A stretch of 11,687 bases of DNA. Source: Candidatus Thalassarchaeaceae archaeon. Lineage in GTDB: Archaea > Thermoplasmatota > Poseidoniia > Poseidoniales > Thalassarchaeaceae. Shown piece by piece: positions 1-7,618 of the stretch. The translations under genes were made by a program, and so were the position numbers. The stretch spans positions 1 to 11,687 of the forward strand of contig JASLKO010000156.1 of assembly GCA_030747475.1 (NCBI GenBank). The letters are read 5' to 3'. The notes beneath the pieces were generated by a model. That model saw nothing but the letters and a program-made list of their open reading frames with translations. It ran no database searches and had not been told where the DNA came from. The number at the start of each line of letters is the position of its first letter. Position 1 is the stretch's first letter.

Positions 1-1
1 G

Positions 2-202
2 TACTACCAAGACCATGACGACGATGGCATGGCCTCCGGTTGGGAATATTACTTCCAGTTCGATCCATTCGATGCTGCAGACGCAATCATCGATGTTGAC
101 CAAGATGGTTACTCAAACAAGTGTGAAGAAAAATGGTACACGAATCCACGTGAACCGACCAGCTTCCCTGGCCAAGGTCAGCATTGTGATAACTTCGAAT
201 GA
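2..202 (+). CDS. C-terminal end of a secreted DxDxDG (TSP3-like) calcium-binding protein, 5' truncated
   Basis: Reading from base 2, this frame is open to a TGA at 200-202 and gives 66 residues, with the start outside the window. The peptide contains an acidic DHDDDG motif near its beginning, then an aromatic patch (WEYYFQF) and a second loop of the form DVDQDG followed by Y-S-N-K-C-E-E. DxDxDG loops followed by a short helix with E are the signature of thrombospondin-type-3/EF-hand-like calcium loops, common in large secreted archaeal proteins. Two cysteines flank the last turn (CEE and QHCDNF), perhaps a disulfide. Another open frame on the same strand at 15-215 is longer than its start would suggest but has no recognisable composition, so I treat it as a shadow. 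The enzymatic or adhesive part of the protein lies upstream and cannot be judged from here. Confidence 0.75.
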   Translation, partial: YYQDHDDDGMASGWEYYFQFDPFDAADAIIDVDQDGYSNKCEEKWYTNPREPTSFPGQGQHCDNFE

Positions 203-217
203 CGATTTGCAATAGAA

Positions 218-235
218 AGCGCCCTTTAGGGCGCT
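218..235 (+). terminator. Perfect 8-bp inverted repeat behind the truncated gene
   Basis: The arms AGCGCCCT (218-225) and AGGGCGCT (228-235) are exact reverse complements separated by two bases, giving a GC-rich hairpin that starts 15 nt after the stop of the upstream gene. No T-run follows, so it is not a classical intrinsic terminator; archaeal terminators are usually T-rich rather than hairpin-based. It may be a 3'-end stability or processing element, or a binding site for a dimeric regulator of the gene starting at 281. The structure is seen directly; the role is inferred. Confidence 0.4.
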
Positions 236-280
236 CAAATTGACAAACCCTTGAAAGCAGGGCTGACATCATCTACCTGT

Positions 281-1870
281 ATGGTCCGATTTGGGGTCTC
301 CGTCGCGTTGATTTTTTGCTTCGCGTTGTTGTTGATTCCAACCAGTGCCGCAGAGTCTACAGATGACCCCCCGATTGTAGTGATTCAAGAAATCGAAACA
401 TCCCAAACCGACGATACATATGTTGCAATATTCACCGGTATTTATGTTGACGAGCAACCACCTCAAACATTGACATGGAAACTGTTTGATGGATGGGATT
501 TGATTGGCCAGGGATCCATCCACTACATCACTCTGGACAATCAAACACTGGAGGCGACACGTTCAACCTGGAATTGGCAATTTGAAAGTACCACGACTGA
601 CGAACTGTCAAATCAGTATCCGTGTAATTGTTATCTTGAAGTTTTGGCCACAGATAATTCCGGCGATGTTGATACAGATTGGTCCATATTTTATGCAGGT
701 GGGTTTGCTGAAGACCCCATCGACCCAGCACCCTTGCTAATAGTCGAACAAGATCTGTCTTTGAATGCTGTATCTGGACACATCTCGATTGAAGGCCTTG
801 TGCTGGACAGAGACAATGTTTCCCATGTCACACATCCTCCACCCAGTGTACAATGGATGCTGACCAACAGCCCCCAAGTAGATGCGAGTTGCAGCACTTG
901 GACAAGAGTGCAAGGAATCAATTTCCAATGGATGAATATGACATTGGATGTCCTCAATGTGGATTCATGGACTGGTGCGGAAAATGGCCTAAACTTGTCC
1001 CAATATTCTGCGACATTCAGTATGACAATCGATACTTCAGATATTGAAGATGGCTCTTACCAATTGGTACTGCGAGGTGTTGATAGTTCTGGACAATCAT
1101 CTGCCGGATTCTGCAGACAAATATCGATAGATAACACCCCCCCAACAGCCATGATTTCGGGGCTGAGCAGTATTGATGAGGCTCTGATTGGCATTGAATT
1201 TGATGGAAGTGGAAGCAGTGATCAATATTGGGGCCGAGAGGATTTGTTTTTCCTATGGGTCTTAGAGGACGAATTTGGTTCAAAAACAATTGAAAGTGGG
1301 ACTGACATGCGAACTTTTGACATGGACACGTCGCAATCAGGTGATTATTCACTCACACTAACCGTGGCTGATGGGGCTGGATTTTCCGATACCGTTGTTC
1401 ATCAATTCAACATCGCCAACCAAGAACCTGTGGCTGCCCTCAGTATCGGTGGCCAACCACTTACCGATGGAGATTCAATCACACTTGTGGATAGTGATTT
1501 TTGGAATATCGAATGTGGTGATTCGACAGATACAGCAAATGATCAAAATGGCTTGACATGTACATGGCACATCGATGGAGAAGCAGTGATGACCGGTTGG
1601 GTACGCCAATTGCAGAAACCAGAGGACCTCTCAAAACCACATACGTTGATGCTTGTGGTCACCGATGATGATGATGCAAATGATACCATAACCGTCACTT
1701 TCGGAGTCCAAGGGACGCCTTCCGACCCAATGTATAGTGATGATTCATTGGAATGGAAGATGTTGCTAATCTTTGCAGCCATTTCCCTTGCGATAATCAT
1801 TGGAGGACTATTCCTGTATACCCGTTACAATAAACACAGTACAACCATCCCAAAATGGAAACCAGAATGA
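281..1870 (+). CDS. Type I membrane protein with Ig/PKD-like ectodomains
   Basis: This is a 529-residue protein. I chose the ATG at 281 over an in-frame TTG at 251 because it places a signal peptide (M-V-R-F then a hydrophobic run ending near T-S-A-A-E) exactly at the N-terminus. Residues about 30-283 form two beta-rich, Ig-like segments with a few cysteines. Residues about 284-379 and 380-477 look like two PKD-type domains: each opens with a P-rich start (DNTPPTA, NQEPVAA), continues to a central W (FLWVLED, CTWHIDG), and closes with a Y/H-x-L-x-L-x-V-x-D strand. One C-terminal transmembrane helix spans about 494-514, followed by a short basic tail, so most of the chain is outside the cell. 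PKD domains usually mediate protein-protein or polymer binding. No catalytic motif is visible. It may be a surface adhesin, an S-layer-associated protein or the binding partner of a secreted enzyme. No clear Shine-Dalgarno precedes the start, so the mRNA may be leaderless. Confidence 0.85.
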   Translation: MVRFGVSVALIFCFALLLIPTSAAESTDDPPIVVIQEIETSQTDDTYVAIFTGIYVDEQPPQTLTWKLFDGWDLIGQGSIHYITLDNQTLEATRSTWNWQFESTTTDELSNQYPCNCYLEVLATDNSGDVDTDWSIFYAGGFAEDPIDPAPLLIVEQDLSLNAVSGHISIEGLVLDRDNVSHVTHPPPSVQWMLTNSPQVDASCSTWTRVQGINFQWMNMTLDVLNVDSWTGAENGLNLSQYSATFSMTIDTSDIEDGSYQLVLRGVDSSGQSSAGFCRQISIDNTPPTAMISGLSSIDEALIGIEFDGSGSSDQYWGREDLFFLWVLEDEFGSKTIESGTDMRTFDMDTSQSGDYSLTLTVADGAGFSDTVVHQFNIANQEPVAALSIGGQPLTDGDSITLVDSDFWNIECGDSTDTANDQNGLTCTWHIDGEAVMTGWVRQLQKPEDLSKPHTLMLVVTDDDDANDTITVTFGVQGTPSDPMYSDDSLEWKMLLIFAAISLAIIIGGLFLYTRYNKHSTTIPKWKPE

Positions 1871-1919
1871 TGGAACCGGAATGCTTCCGAATGCCTCATG
1901 AAGGGCCAATGAGTCGGCG

Positions 1920-3257
1920 ATGATGATGTATGAGAGGGTGACGGCTGCATTGGGCGAACGTCCACCGGCCATCGGGCACGCGGAGATGAGGCAAAGACAG
2001 CTTGACTTCTGTAGTGAATTGCCAACCGATTGTGTTGCAATTATTGCGAACAACCCGACTGCGATTCGCAGCCGTGATACACATCACCGCCACCGATTTA
2101 ATTCCTATTTACACTACCTGACCGGTTGGCATGGTGAAGAAGGTGTGGCTGCATTCTATTTCGATGGAGATGATTGGAAATGCCACCTCTATGTTCAGCC
2201 AAGAGATGTCGAAAAAGAAACTTGGACTGGTCGGAGACCAGGACTAGAAGGTGCACTTGCAAATTGGCCAATTGATCAATCGGTTGACAGAGAGAATATT
2301 GTCAATGATTTGACAAAGATGGTTGAATCCGCAGCAGTAATTTATCATATTGAAAACCTAGATGAAATCGTCGATGATGTCGTAAATACGTCAGCGAAGG
2401 AGATCAGAGACCCTAGAAAAATCTTGGACAATATGCGCGTGATTAAGTCTGATGCTGAAATCGCATTGATGCAATATGCTGCAGACTTGGCTGCACTAGC
2501 ACATGTCGAAGCAATGCGAGAATGTGGGCAAGGCATGGGTGAATGGCACCTCCAATCCATTATCGAAGGTTGTTTCCTTTACCATCAATCGGAGTGGGCC
2601 TACCCAAGTATTGTCGGCAGTGGTGACAATGCAACCATTCTACATTACAATGAAAATTCAGATTCACTGCATGATGGTGATGTTGTTCTCATCGATGCTG
2701 GATGTGAAATTGACGGGTATGCAAGTGACATCACCCGCTCATTCCCCGTCAATGGAAAATTCACGGCCCCTCAAAAGCAAATTTATGAACTTGTTCTTCA
2801 ATCTCAAATCGCTGGAATTGAAGCCTGTAAAGTTGGTTCACCTTGGAGTGCGATGCATCATGCGACTTCGCACGTCCTCGCTCAAGGACTCATTGATTTA
2901 GGCATTCTTGATTGCACATACGAAGAAGCATTGGGTGACAATTACAACGGCCTTTATCGGAATTTCTTCATGCATGGTACTGGGCATTTCCTAGGATTGG
3001 ATGTACATGACGTCGGTGGTGGACGACAAGGGGATGGTGAACCTGAACGAATTCTCACACCCGGCATGGTCGTGACCATCGAGCCTGGTCTTTACTTCGG
3101 TGCGTGGAGAGAAGATATCGAAATAGATCCAAAGTGGGCCGGTATTGGAATCCGAATTGAAGATGATGTCCTCATTGCTGAAAATGGACCTGTTGTACTC
3201 ACGGCAAAATGTCCGAAGGAAATCACTGAAATTGAGGCGCTTGTCGGCTCCAAATGA
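1920..3257 (+). CDS. pepP: Xaa-Pro aminopeptidase (aminopeptidase P, M24B)
   Basis: The 445-residue protein has the two-domain build of aminopeptidase P, a cytosolic metallopeptidase that removes an N-terminal residue preceding proline. The N-terminal creatinase-like domain (about 20-165) shows the family pattern F-x-S-Y-L-H-Y-L-T-G-W then Y-V-Q-P-R-D and W-x-G-R-R. The pita-bread catalytic domain carries all five metal ligands expected of the family: D259 (LIDAG), D270 (SDITRSF), H356 (HGTGHFLG), E388 (TIEPGLY) and E414 (RIEDD). The conserved H352 and H363 (LDVHDVGG) are also present. The reading frame begins with three consecutive ATGs, so the exact start could be 1920, 1923 or 1926; an ATG at 1986 preceded by GGAG is a less likely alternative because it would shorten the N-terminal lead. 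No signal peptide is visible. The gene follows the PKD protein by 49 nt and precedes the MqnC-like gene by 9 nt, suggesting shared transcription but not an obvious shared pathway. Confidence 0.93.
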   Translation: MMMYERVTAALGERPPAIGHAEMRQRQLDFCSELPTDCVAIIANNPTAIRSRDTHHRHRFNSYLHYLTGWHGEEGVAAFYFDGDDWKCHLYVQPRDVEKETWTGRRPGLEGALANWPIDQSVDRENIVNDLTKMVESAAVIYHIENLDEIVDDVVNTSAKEIRDPRKILDNMRVIKSDAEIALMQYAADLAALAHVEAMRECGQGMGEWHLQSIIEGCFLYHQSEWAYPSIVGSGDNATILHYNENSDSLHDGDVVLIDAGCEIDGYASDITRSFPVNGKFTAPQKQIYELVLQSQIAGIEACKVGSPWSAMHHATSHVLAQGLIDLGILDCTYEEALGDNYNGLYRNFFMHGTGHFLGLDVHDVGGGRQGDGEPERILTPGMVVTIEPGLYFGAWREDIEIDPKWAGIGIRIEDDVLIAENGPVVLTAKCPKEITEIEALVGSK

Positions 3258-3262
3258 GGGGG
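3256..3262 (+). promoter_or_regulatory. Shine-Dalgarno overlapping the upstream stop codon
   Basis: GAGGGGG overlaps the TGA of the aminopeptidase gene and lies 4 nt before the GTG at 3267. It supports GTG as the true start and suggests translation coupled to the upstream gene. Confidence 0.6.
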
Positions 3263-3266
3263 CACT

Positions 3267-4442
3267 GTGTGGCGAGATATTCTTGAGATACAGCGTAGCC
3301 CATCTGCGCCAAGATTGAGTGTCGAAGATGCAGCAATTTTGTACCGTGATGCCGACTTCAATTTACTGCGCAGTGTAGCATATGAGCGACGTAAAATCAT
3401 GAATCCCGGCAACCATGTCACATACATGATTGATCGAAATGTGAATTACACAAATGTGTGTACAATAAATTGTCAATTTTGCTCGTTTTATCGACCACCT
3501 GACCACCCTGAAACATACACGCAAACCTATGAGCAAATTTCGGCTCGATTTGCGGAATTGGAAGAAGTAGAGGGTGTGCGAGTATTGATGCAAGGTGGCG
3601 TGAATCCTGAACTAGATTTGGAATGGTACACCGACCTCATCAAATTCCTTCGTAAGGAACACCCTTCCATCGAATTGGATTGCTTTTCGCCCATTGAAAT
3701 CGAAGGTATTGCAGAGGTTTGTGGACTTTCAACCCTCGAAGTGCTTCAAGCCCTCAAAGATGCGGGGATGCATGGACTTCCGGGTGGGGGTGCTGAAATG
3801 CTTGTCGATGATGTCCGATTGGATATTTCACCCAAAAAAGGCAGTGCAGATAATTGGCTGCGTGTCATGCATGAGGCGCAATCACTCGGACTCACGACTT
3901 CGGCCACCAATGTGTTCGGATTTGGCGAAACCGCTTTGCATCGTGTAAAGCACATGGATCGAATTCGTGAATTGCAAGACCAAGCATTGGAAAAAGGTTG
4001 GACTGGATTTACATCCTTCGTGGCATGGCCCGTGCAACTCGAAACAAATGTGTTTGGAAAAAGAAACAAAGGAACCAATCGAATTGAATTGGGGGCGGGG
4101 CCATCTGAATATTTGCGTCATGTAGCCATTTCTAGATTGTTTTTTGACAATATACCCCACATACAGGGTTCTTGGCCCACAATGGGCTTAGATGTTGCTC
4201 AAATGGCATTATTCGGTGGGGCGGATGATATTGGATCAACCATGATGGAAGAAAATGTTGTTTCGGCATCAGGCACTGAGAAGACCTGTGCGCTTGAGAT
4301 AGAACTCCAAGAAACGGTCCGAAGAGCAGGATTCATTGGCTTGCGTCGTGATTCCGATTACAATTTACTTGAAACACCAGATGTTTCAATCGACCCGCAA
4401 GCATTCCCTTCACCACCACCACTTCAACCATCAGTGAATTGA
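3267..4442 (+). CDS. mqnC: MqnC-like radical SAM enzyme (cyclic dehypoxanthinyl futalosine synthase)
   Basis: This 391-residue protein starts at GTG. MqnC converts dehypoxanthine futalosine into its cyclic form in the futalosine route to menaquinone, using a [4Fe-4S] cluster and S-adenosylmethionine. The cluster motif C-x3-C-x2-C is present at C65, C69 and C72 within NVNYTNVCTINCQFC. Further family hallmarks follow in order: VLMQGGVNP, FSPIEI, LPGGGAEMLVDDVR, ISPKKG, FGFGET, FVAWPVQ, IQGSWPTMG, and GSTMMEENVVSASGT near the C-terminus. These fit MqnC better than MqnE or the F420 enzymes CofG and CofH, which share the overall fold. The last ~15 residues are proline-rich and probably disordered. 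No other menaquinone gene is in the window, so pathway completeness cannot be judged; the 9-nt gap puts it in a likely operon with the aminopeptidase. It is cytosolic. Assignment to the family is strong, and the exact reaction is inferred from the motifs. Confidence 0.88.
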   Translation: MWRDILEIQRSPSAPRLSVEDAAILYRDADFNLLRSVAYERRKIMNPGNHVTYMIDRNVNYTNVCTINCQFCSFYRPPDHPETYTQTYEQISARFAELEEVEGVRVLMQGGVNPELDLEWYTDLIKFLRKEHPSIELDCFSPIEIEGIAEVCGLSTLEVLQALKDAGMHGLPGGGAEMLVDDVRLDISPKKGSADNWLRVMHEAQSLGLTTSATNVFGFGETALHRVKHMDRIRELQDQALEKGWTGFTSFVAWPVQLETNVFGKRNKGTNRIELGAGPSEYLRHVAISRLFFDNIPHIQGSWPTMGLDVAQMALFGGADDIGSTMMEENVVSASGTEKTCALEIELQETVRRAGFIGLRRDSDYNLLETPDVSIDPQAFPSPPPLQPSVN

Positions 4443-4464
4443 TGTTAGTAACCGGCGCACCAGG
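4443..4464. other. 22-nt convergent gene junction
   Basis: The + strand block ends at 4442 and the - strand block ends at 4465, so the two transcription units face each other across 22 nt. There is no T-run on either strand and no convincing hairpin. The 3' ends of the two mRNAs probably overlap. Confidence 0.6.
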
Positions 4465-7400
4465 TTATTCATCGCGGGCCGCGCATTCTTCTTCACGCAA
4501 TATTTCGACGATTTGGTACGATGAAGATTCATCATTGTCCACATAAGGTGAAGGTTGTGAATTGTCCATTTGTGCGCCAATGTTTGAGCTCATGTTTGTG
4601 TAATATACAATCCAAATATTGGCATGAATGTTCTGGTTTGCTCCAGACTGTTCGTTTTGTGGAACGTAATTTTGTCCGTCATACAGACCTTGATACTGCA
4701 ACAGGTTTTGGCCACCTGCCAAATCTATCCAATGTGTGATGTCATATGTCCATGGTTTGACGTCCTGGCCTGCACACCATCCCGCGCGACCATATGGCCA
4801 AGAACCAAGTTGGTTGGCTTGGGCACCATTGTGCATTTCTTTGGCACACCCCTCATTGTCGCTATTCACTGTACTGTTGCCAGCCATGGGGTGATCTTCC
4901 TGTGTCACGAATCCATTCATGCTGTAACGATGCTCATGATTACAAAATTCTGCGCAATTGGCACTGTCTTTACCAAAGCCATGACCTGTAATCACAGCAT
5001 AGATTTCGATTCTTTCAGTGCCATCCGGAATTTGTAAATCGTGAACACGCTTGTATTGTGATTCGTTGTTGTATTGGCCTCGGAAAGAACCACCACTGAA
5101 TGCCAATTCCGCACTGGTCGGGCGTAAACCATCGTCTTCCCAATTGGATAGATAGACACTGACATTGAGCCAACCACCGTTGGCACCGCGATACCGGAAC
5201 ATGTGGTCGCCACCATCCGTCAATTCAAACAATCGTGGAGAAATATCGGTTAACCATCGACCTTCACGACCATAGGTCGTAATCCAATATCCAAATTCAG
5301 TACCACATGTCGAAGCATTGCCGACTTCATCACAGATTTGCATATACTGACTGTAGTCCCATTCATGACACCCACCATAAGAACCGTCGTCTTTCTGATA
5401 TCGGTCGCGGTGTTCACTACAACCATGATGCATGTAGAGTTCCATCGTGTTGAATGAAGACATCACAGATGCATTCGGGAATGAACCGTTGGCCAAGGAA
5501 TTATGACCACCACTCCAACCACCGCTGTGACGTTGATTGACCATGATGTCGACAACGGTGACGCTTGGGTCGTGCCGTCGCATTTCGGTGGGGAATTCTG
5601 AATTAAATTGCAATTGCATTTTGGCGATATAATCAAATCGATAATTGACATTGTGCGTCCCCGCCCAGTTGGACAACGAGCCAATTTCACGCCATTGCTG
5701 GAATCTGTCTATTCCATAGTAGAATGTGCTCCAATCTCCAATGACACCACCCAGTGCACCACCGATGGCACCTGCCTGCTGATCGATATAGTGAACGTGT
5801 GAATCAATCCATGCCTGGTCATCGGCACTGAGTGTGTTTCGATAGGAATTCACTCGATTGTTCATCGCATCGATATCATTGCGATAATCACTGTCAAATG
5901 AGCCGAAGAAGATGTGTCCGTTTTCGGGCATCGTTCCAATTAAGCGACCAACATTTTGGCTCCAAAGGCTGGACATGTATGAGTTTGAATCTTGATTGAA
6001 AATAAACAGATATGTGCTTTCACCATCCCAATCTCGAGACATTTTCCAATTTCCAGATTTGGTTTGAACTGTAAAATCACCAACTTTGCCGAATCGTTCT
6101 GTGGAATATGGTCCACTATCCCATGCAACTGGGACTTGAAGAACTGTACAACCATCAGCATTGGATGTCCATCGGACCTCAGAATCGGGACATTGGTCGA
6201 CATTGGCAAAAACTCCATCATCATCAAGATCTGCGCAACCGACCTCATTGACTTCTAGACCGGAGGGGGTTCCTGCACACTGGTCAGTATCATCCATGAC
6301 TCCATCTCCATCGCCATCCCATTCGTATGCGGCGCACCCATAGGCATTGACAATGGCATCCAATAGGGTACGGTTACACCAATCGTCGAAATCAATGATT
6401 CCGTCCGCATCATCATCGCCATCTTCGCTAGCATCCAAGCATCCATCTTGGTCGTAGTCATTGTCACTGGACTGGACCCAACCAATGACGCCGTAGGGGC
6501 AACCATCCTGTGTATCGGGAACGCCATCGTTATCGTCATCCAAATCATTGGTGGCATCACGGCAGCCATCTCGATCATAGTCAGATGCCCCCGTAGATTG
6601 CCAACCAGGAGGCCCCATGGGGCAATTGTCGAATGAGTCCAGAACGGTGTCATCATCATCGTCATCATCCTCTGAGGCGTCATGACAGCCATCAGAATCG
6701 TGGTCAAGGCTCGTATTGCTTGAATCCCAGCCAATCAACCCCCGGCCACATCTGTCAGATGAATCTAGACGGCCATCATCATCATCGTCCGAATCTTCGG
6801 TCATATCATGACAGCCATCGCCATCAATATCTGTTGAAGGGTTTGAAGTAAAGACAACACTACTTTCTACACAACGATCAGAATGATCTGGCACGCCGTC
6901 TCCATCCAGGTCAGGATTTTCATCAGTAAATACGGAAACAAAAACCGTTGCACTATCGGTTGTGACATCCAGACTGCCACAAGTGATTGTAAAAGTGCCA
7001 TTAAACGAGCCTGTGACCGCCCCTAAAGCAACGGCACCATATTCGCCGGTGATCGTCACGACCTGCACCCGCTCAAGTTCGTCCTCCCAGATGCCAGAGC
7101 ATGTGTCCAATGCGGTGTGCACAATTTTAACGCGAGCAACGGTTGATTCTCCACCCTCGACATACAATGTAGGCGGGAATGCAGAGATGGTCACTGGATC
7201 ATCGGGGATAGTGAGTACCTGAACAGATACGGTGGTTGAGTTGACAAGTCCATTTTCATCTGTCGCTGTGACTGTAATCCGATGCTCACCAGATGGCAAC
7301 GTCCCAAATTCTAGCAAAAAATTAGACGAATCAATAGATGCTTGACGCAATATCACACCGTTGGAAATTGACCCTTGTATCTTGACTGTTGAAGTGGTTT

Positions 7401-7593
7401 CATCGTCAAAATCACCAGTTATAATGACGTTTTCATCGTGTTGAAACATCTGGGGTGTATCCACATTCAATGAGGGATAATTTCCTAAATCATCATCGGA
7501 GTCATCAGATGATTCATCCCCACCAAAAACCCCTAGACATCCAGATGATAGCATCAAAATTGTGAGAAGGAGTGCTAGGAAACTTCGCCTCAT
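4465..7593 (-). CDS. Surface lipoprotein with TSP3-like calcium array and C-terminal PNGase F-like region
   Basis: The protein has 1042 residues. I place the start at the ATG ending at 7593, not the in-frame ATG 32 codons upstream, because it begins M-R-R-S-F, a hydrophobic stretch and a lipobox L-S-S-G-C with Cys19; an acidic Ser/Asp linker follows. Residues about 45-220 are Ig/cadherin-like beta domains. Residues about 224-482 are a TSP3-like array of DxDxDG loops with paired cysteines. Residues about 485-690 are beta/alpha-rich and unassigned. The last third matches peptide-N-glycosidase F: CHEWD (C742-D746) corresponds to CDEWDR containing PNGase F Asp60; FGYWITTYGREGRW to GRFITPY; NCAEFC (E882) to GCAEWC containing Glu206; and GRAGWCAG (W939, C940) to DRAGWCPG. 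PNGase F cleaves the amide bond between Asn and N-glycans, so a lipid-anchored deglycosidase or glycan-binding protein is plausible. A Glu118 equivalent is not evident. It is the last gene of a close-packed - strand block. Confidence 0.85.
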   Translation of the reverse strand: MRRSFLALLLTILMLSSGCLGVFGGDESSDDSDDDLGNYPSLNVDTPQMFQHDENVIITGDFDDETTSTVKIQGSISNGVILRQASIDSSNFLLEFGTLPSGEHRITVTATDENGLVNSTTVSVQVLTIPDDPVTISAFPPTLYVEGGESTVARVKIVHTALDTCSGIWEDELERVQVVTITGEYGAVALGAVTGSFNGTFTITCGSLDVTTDSATVFVSVFTDENPDLDGDGVPDHSDRCVESSVVFTSNPSTDIDGDGCHDMTEDSDDDDDGRLDSSDRCGRGLIGWDSSNTSLDHDSDGCHDASEDDDDDDDTVLDSFDNCPMGPPGWQSTGASDYDRDGCRDATNDLDDDNDGVPDTQDGCPYGVIGWVQSSDNDYDQDGCLDASEDGDDDADGIIDFDDWCNRTLLDAIVNAYGCAAYEWDGDGDGVMDDTDQCAGTPSGLEVNEVGCADLDDDGVFANVDQCPDSEVRWTSNADGCTVLQVPVAWDSGPYSTERFGKVGDFTVQTKSGNWKMSRDWDGESTYLFIFNQDSNSYMSSLWSQNVGRLIGTMPENGHIFFGSFDSDYRNDIDAMNNRVNSYRNTLSADDQAWIDSHVHYIDQQAGAIGGALGGVIGDWSTFYYGIDRFQQWREIGSLSNWAGTHNVNYRFDYIAKMQLQFNSEFPTEMRRHDPSVTVVDIMVNQRHSGGWSGGHNSLANGSFPNASVMSSFNTMELYMHHGCSEHRDRYQKDDGSYGGCHEWDYSQYMQICDEVGNASTCGTEFGYWITTYGREGRWLTDISPRLFELTDGGDHMFRYRGANGGWLNVSVYLSNWEDDGLRPTSAELAFSGGSFRGQYNNESQYKRVHDLQIPDGTERIEIYAVITGHGFGKDSANCAEFCNHEHRYSMNGFVTQEDHPMAGNSTVNSDNEGCAKEMHNGAQANQLGSWPYGRAGWCAGQDVKPWTYDITHWIDLAGGQNLLQYQGLYDGQNYVPQNEQSGANQNIHANIWIVYYTNMSSNIGAQMDNSQPSPYVDNDESSSYQIVEILREEECAARDE
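6330..6930 (-). repeat. TSP3-like tandem repeat array inside the lipoprotein gene
   Basis: Three clear units of 42, 41 and 41 residues begin at 6831, 6705 and 6582, with a fourth diverging unit from 6459; less regular DxDxDG loops flank them. Each unit has the order D-x-D-x-D-G-C-x-D, an acidic run of D/E, x-L/P-D-x-x-D-x-C, then G-W. The cysteine pair per unit is probably disulfide-bonded and the aspartates bind calcium. At DNA level the acidic runs are GAT/GAC repeats, seen on the + strand as ATC tracts near 6653-6670 and 6775-6788. Such tracts favour slippage and unit-number change between strains. Confidence 0.85.
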
Positions 7594-7618
7594 ACCACCG
7601 CGAAGATGAAGCAGGACA

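Noticed and set aside
15..215. Open frame of 66 codons with an ATG at 15
   Set aside because: Its product has no recognisable composition, whereas the frame starting at base 2 over the same DNA shows two DxDxDG calcium loops.
251..280. TTG start extending the PKD protein by ten residues
   Set aside because: It would push the signal peptide inward; the ATG at 281 begins directly at the charged N-region and hydrophobic core.
1877..1889. Hairpin CGGAA-TGC-TTCCG before the aminopeptidase gene
   Set aside because: A 5-bp stem is easily met by chance and no T-run or promoter element goes with it.
3267..4442. CofG/CofH (F420 biosynthesis) or MqnE assignment
   Set aside because: The ISPKKG, LPGGGAEMLVDDVR and GSTMMEENVVSASGT motifs taken together fit MqnC best, though these families share the fold.
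6255..6734. Second long - strand open frame, rich in Met and Thr, across the repeat array
   Set aside because: It is the GAT-repeat coding of the lipoprotein read one base off (ATG/ATGATG), with a low-complexity product.
6460..6831. CRISPR-like periodicity of about 125 nt
   Set aside because: The period is a multiple of three, the units are diverged coding sequence, and the cysteine and aspartate pattern explains it as protein repeats.
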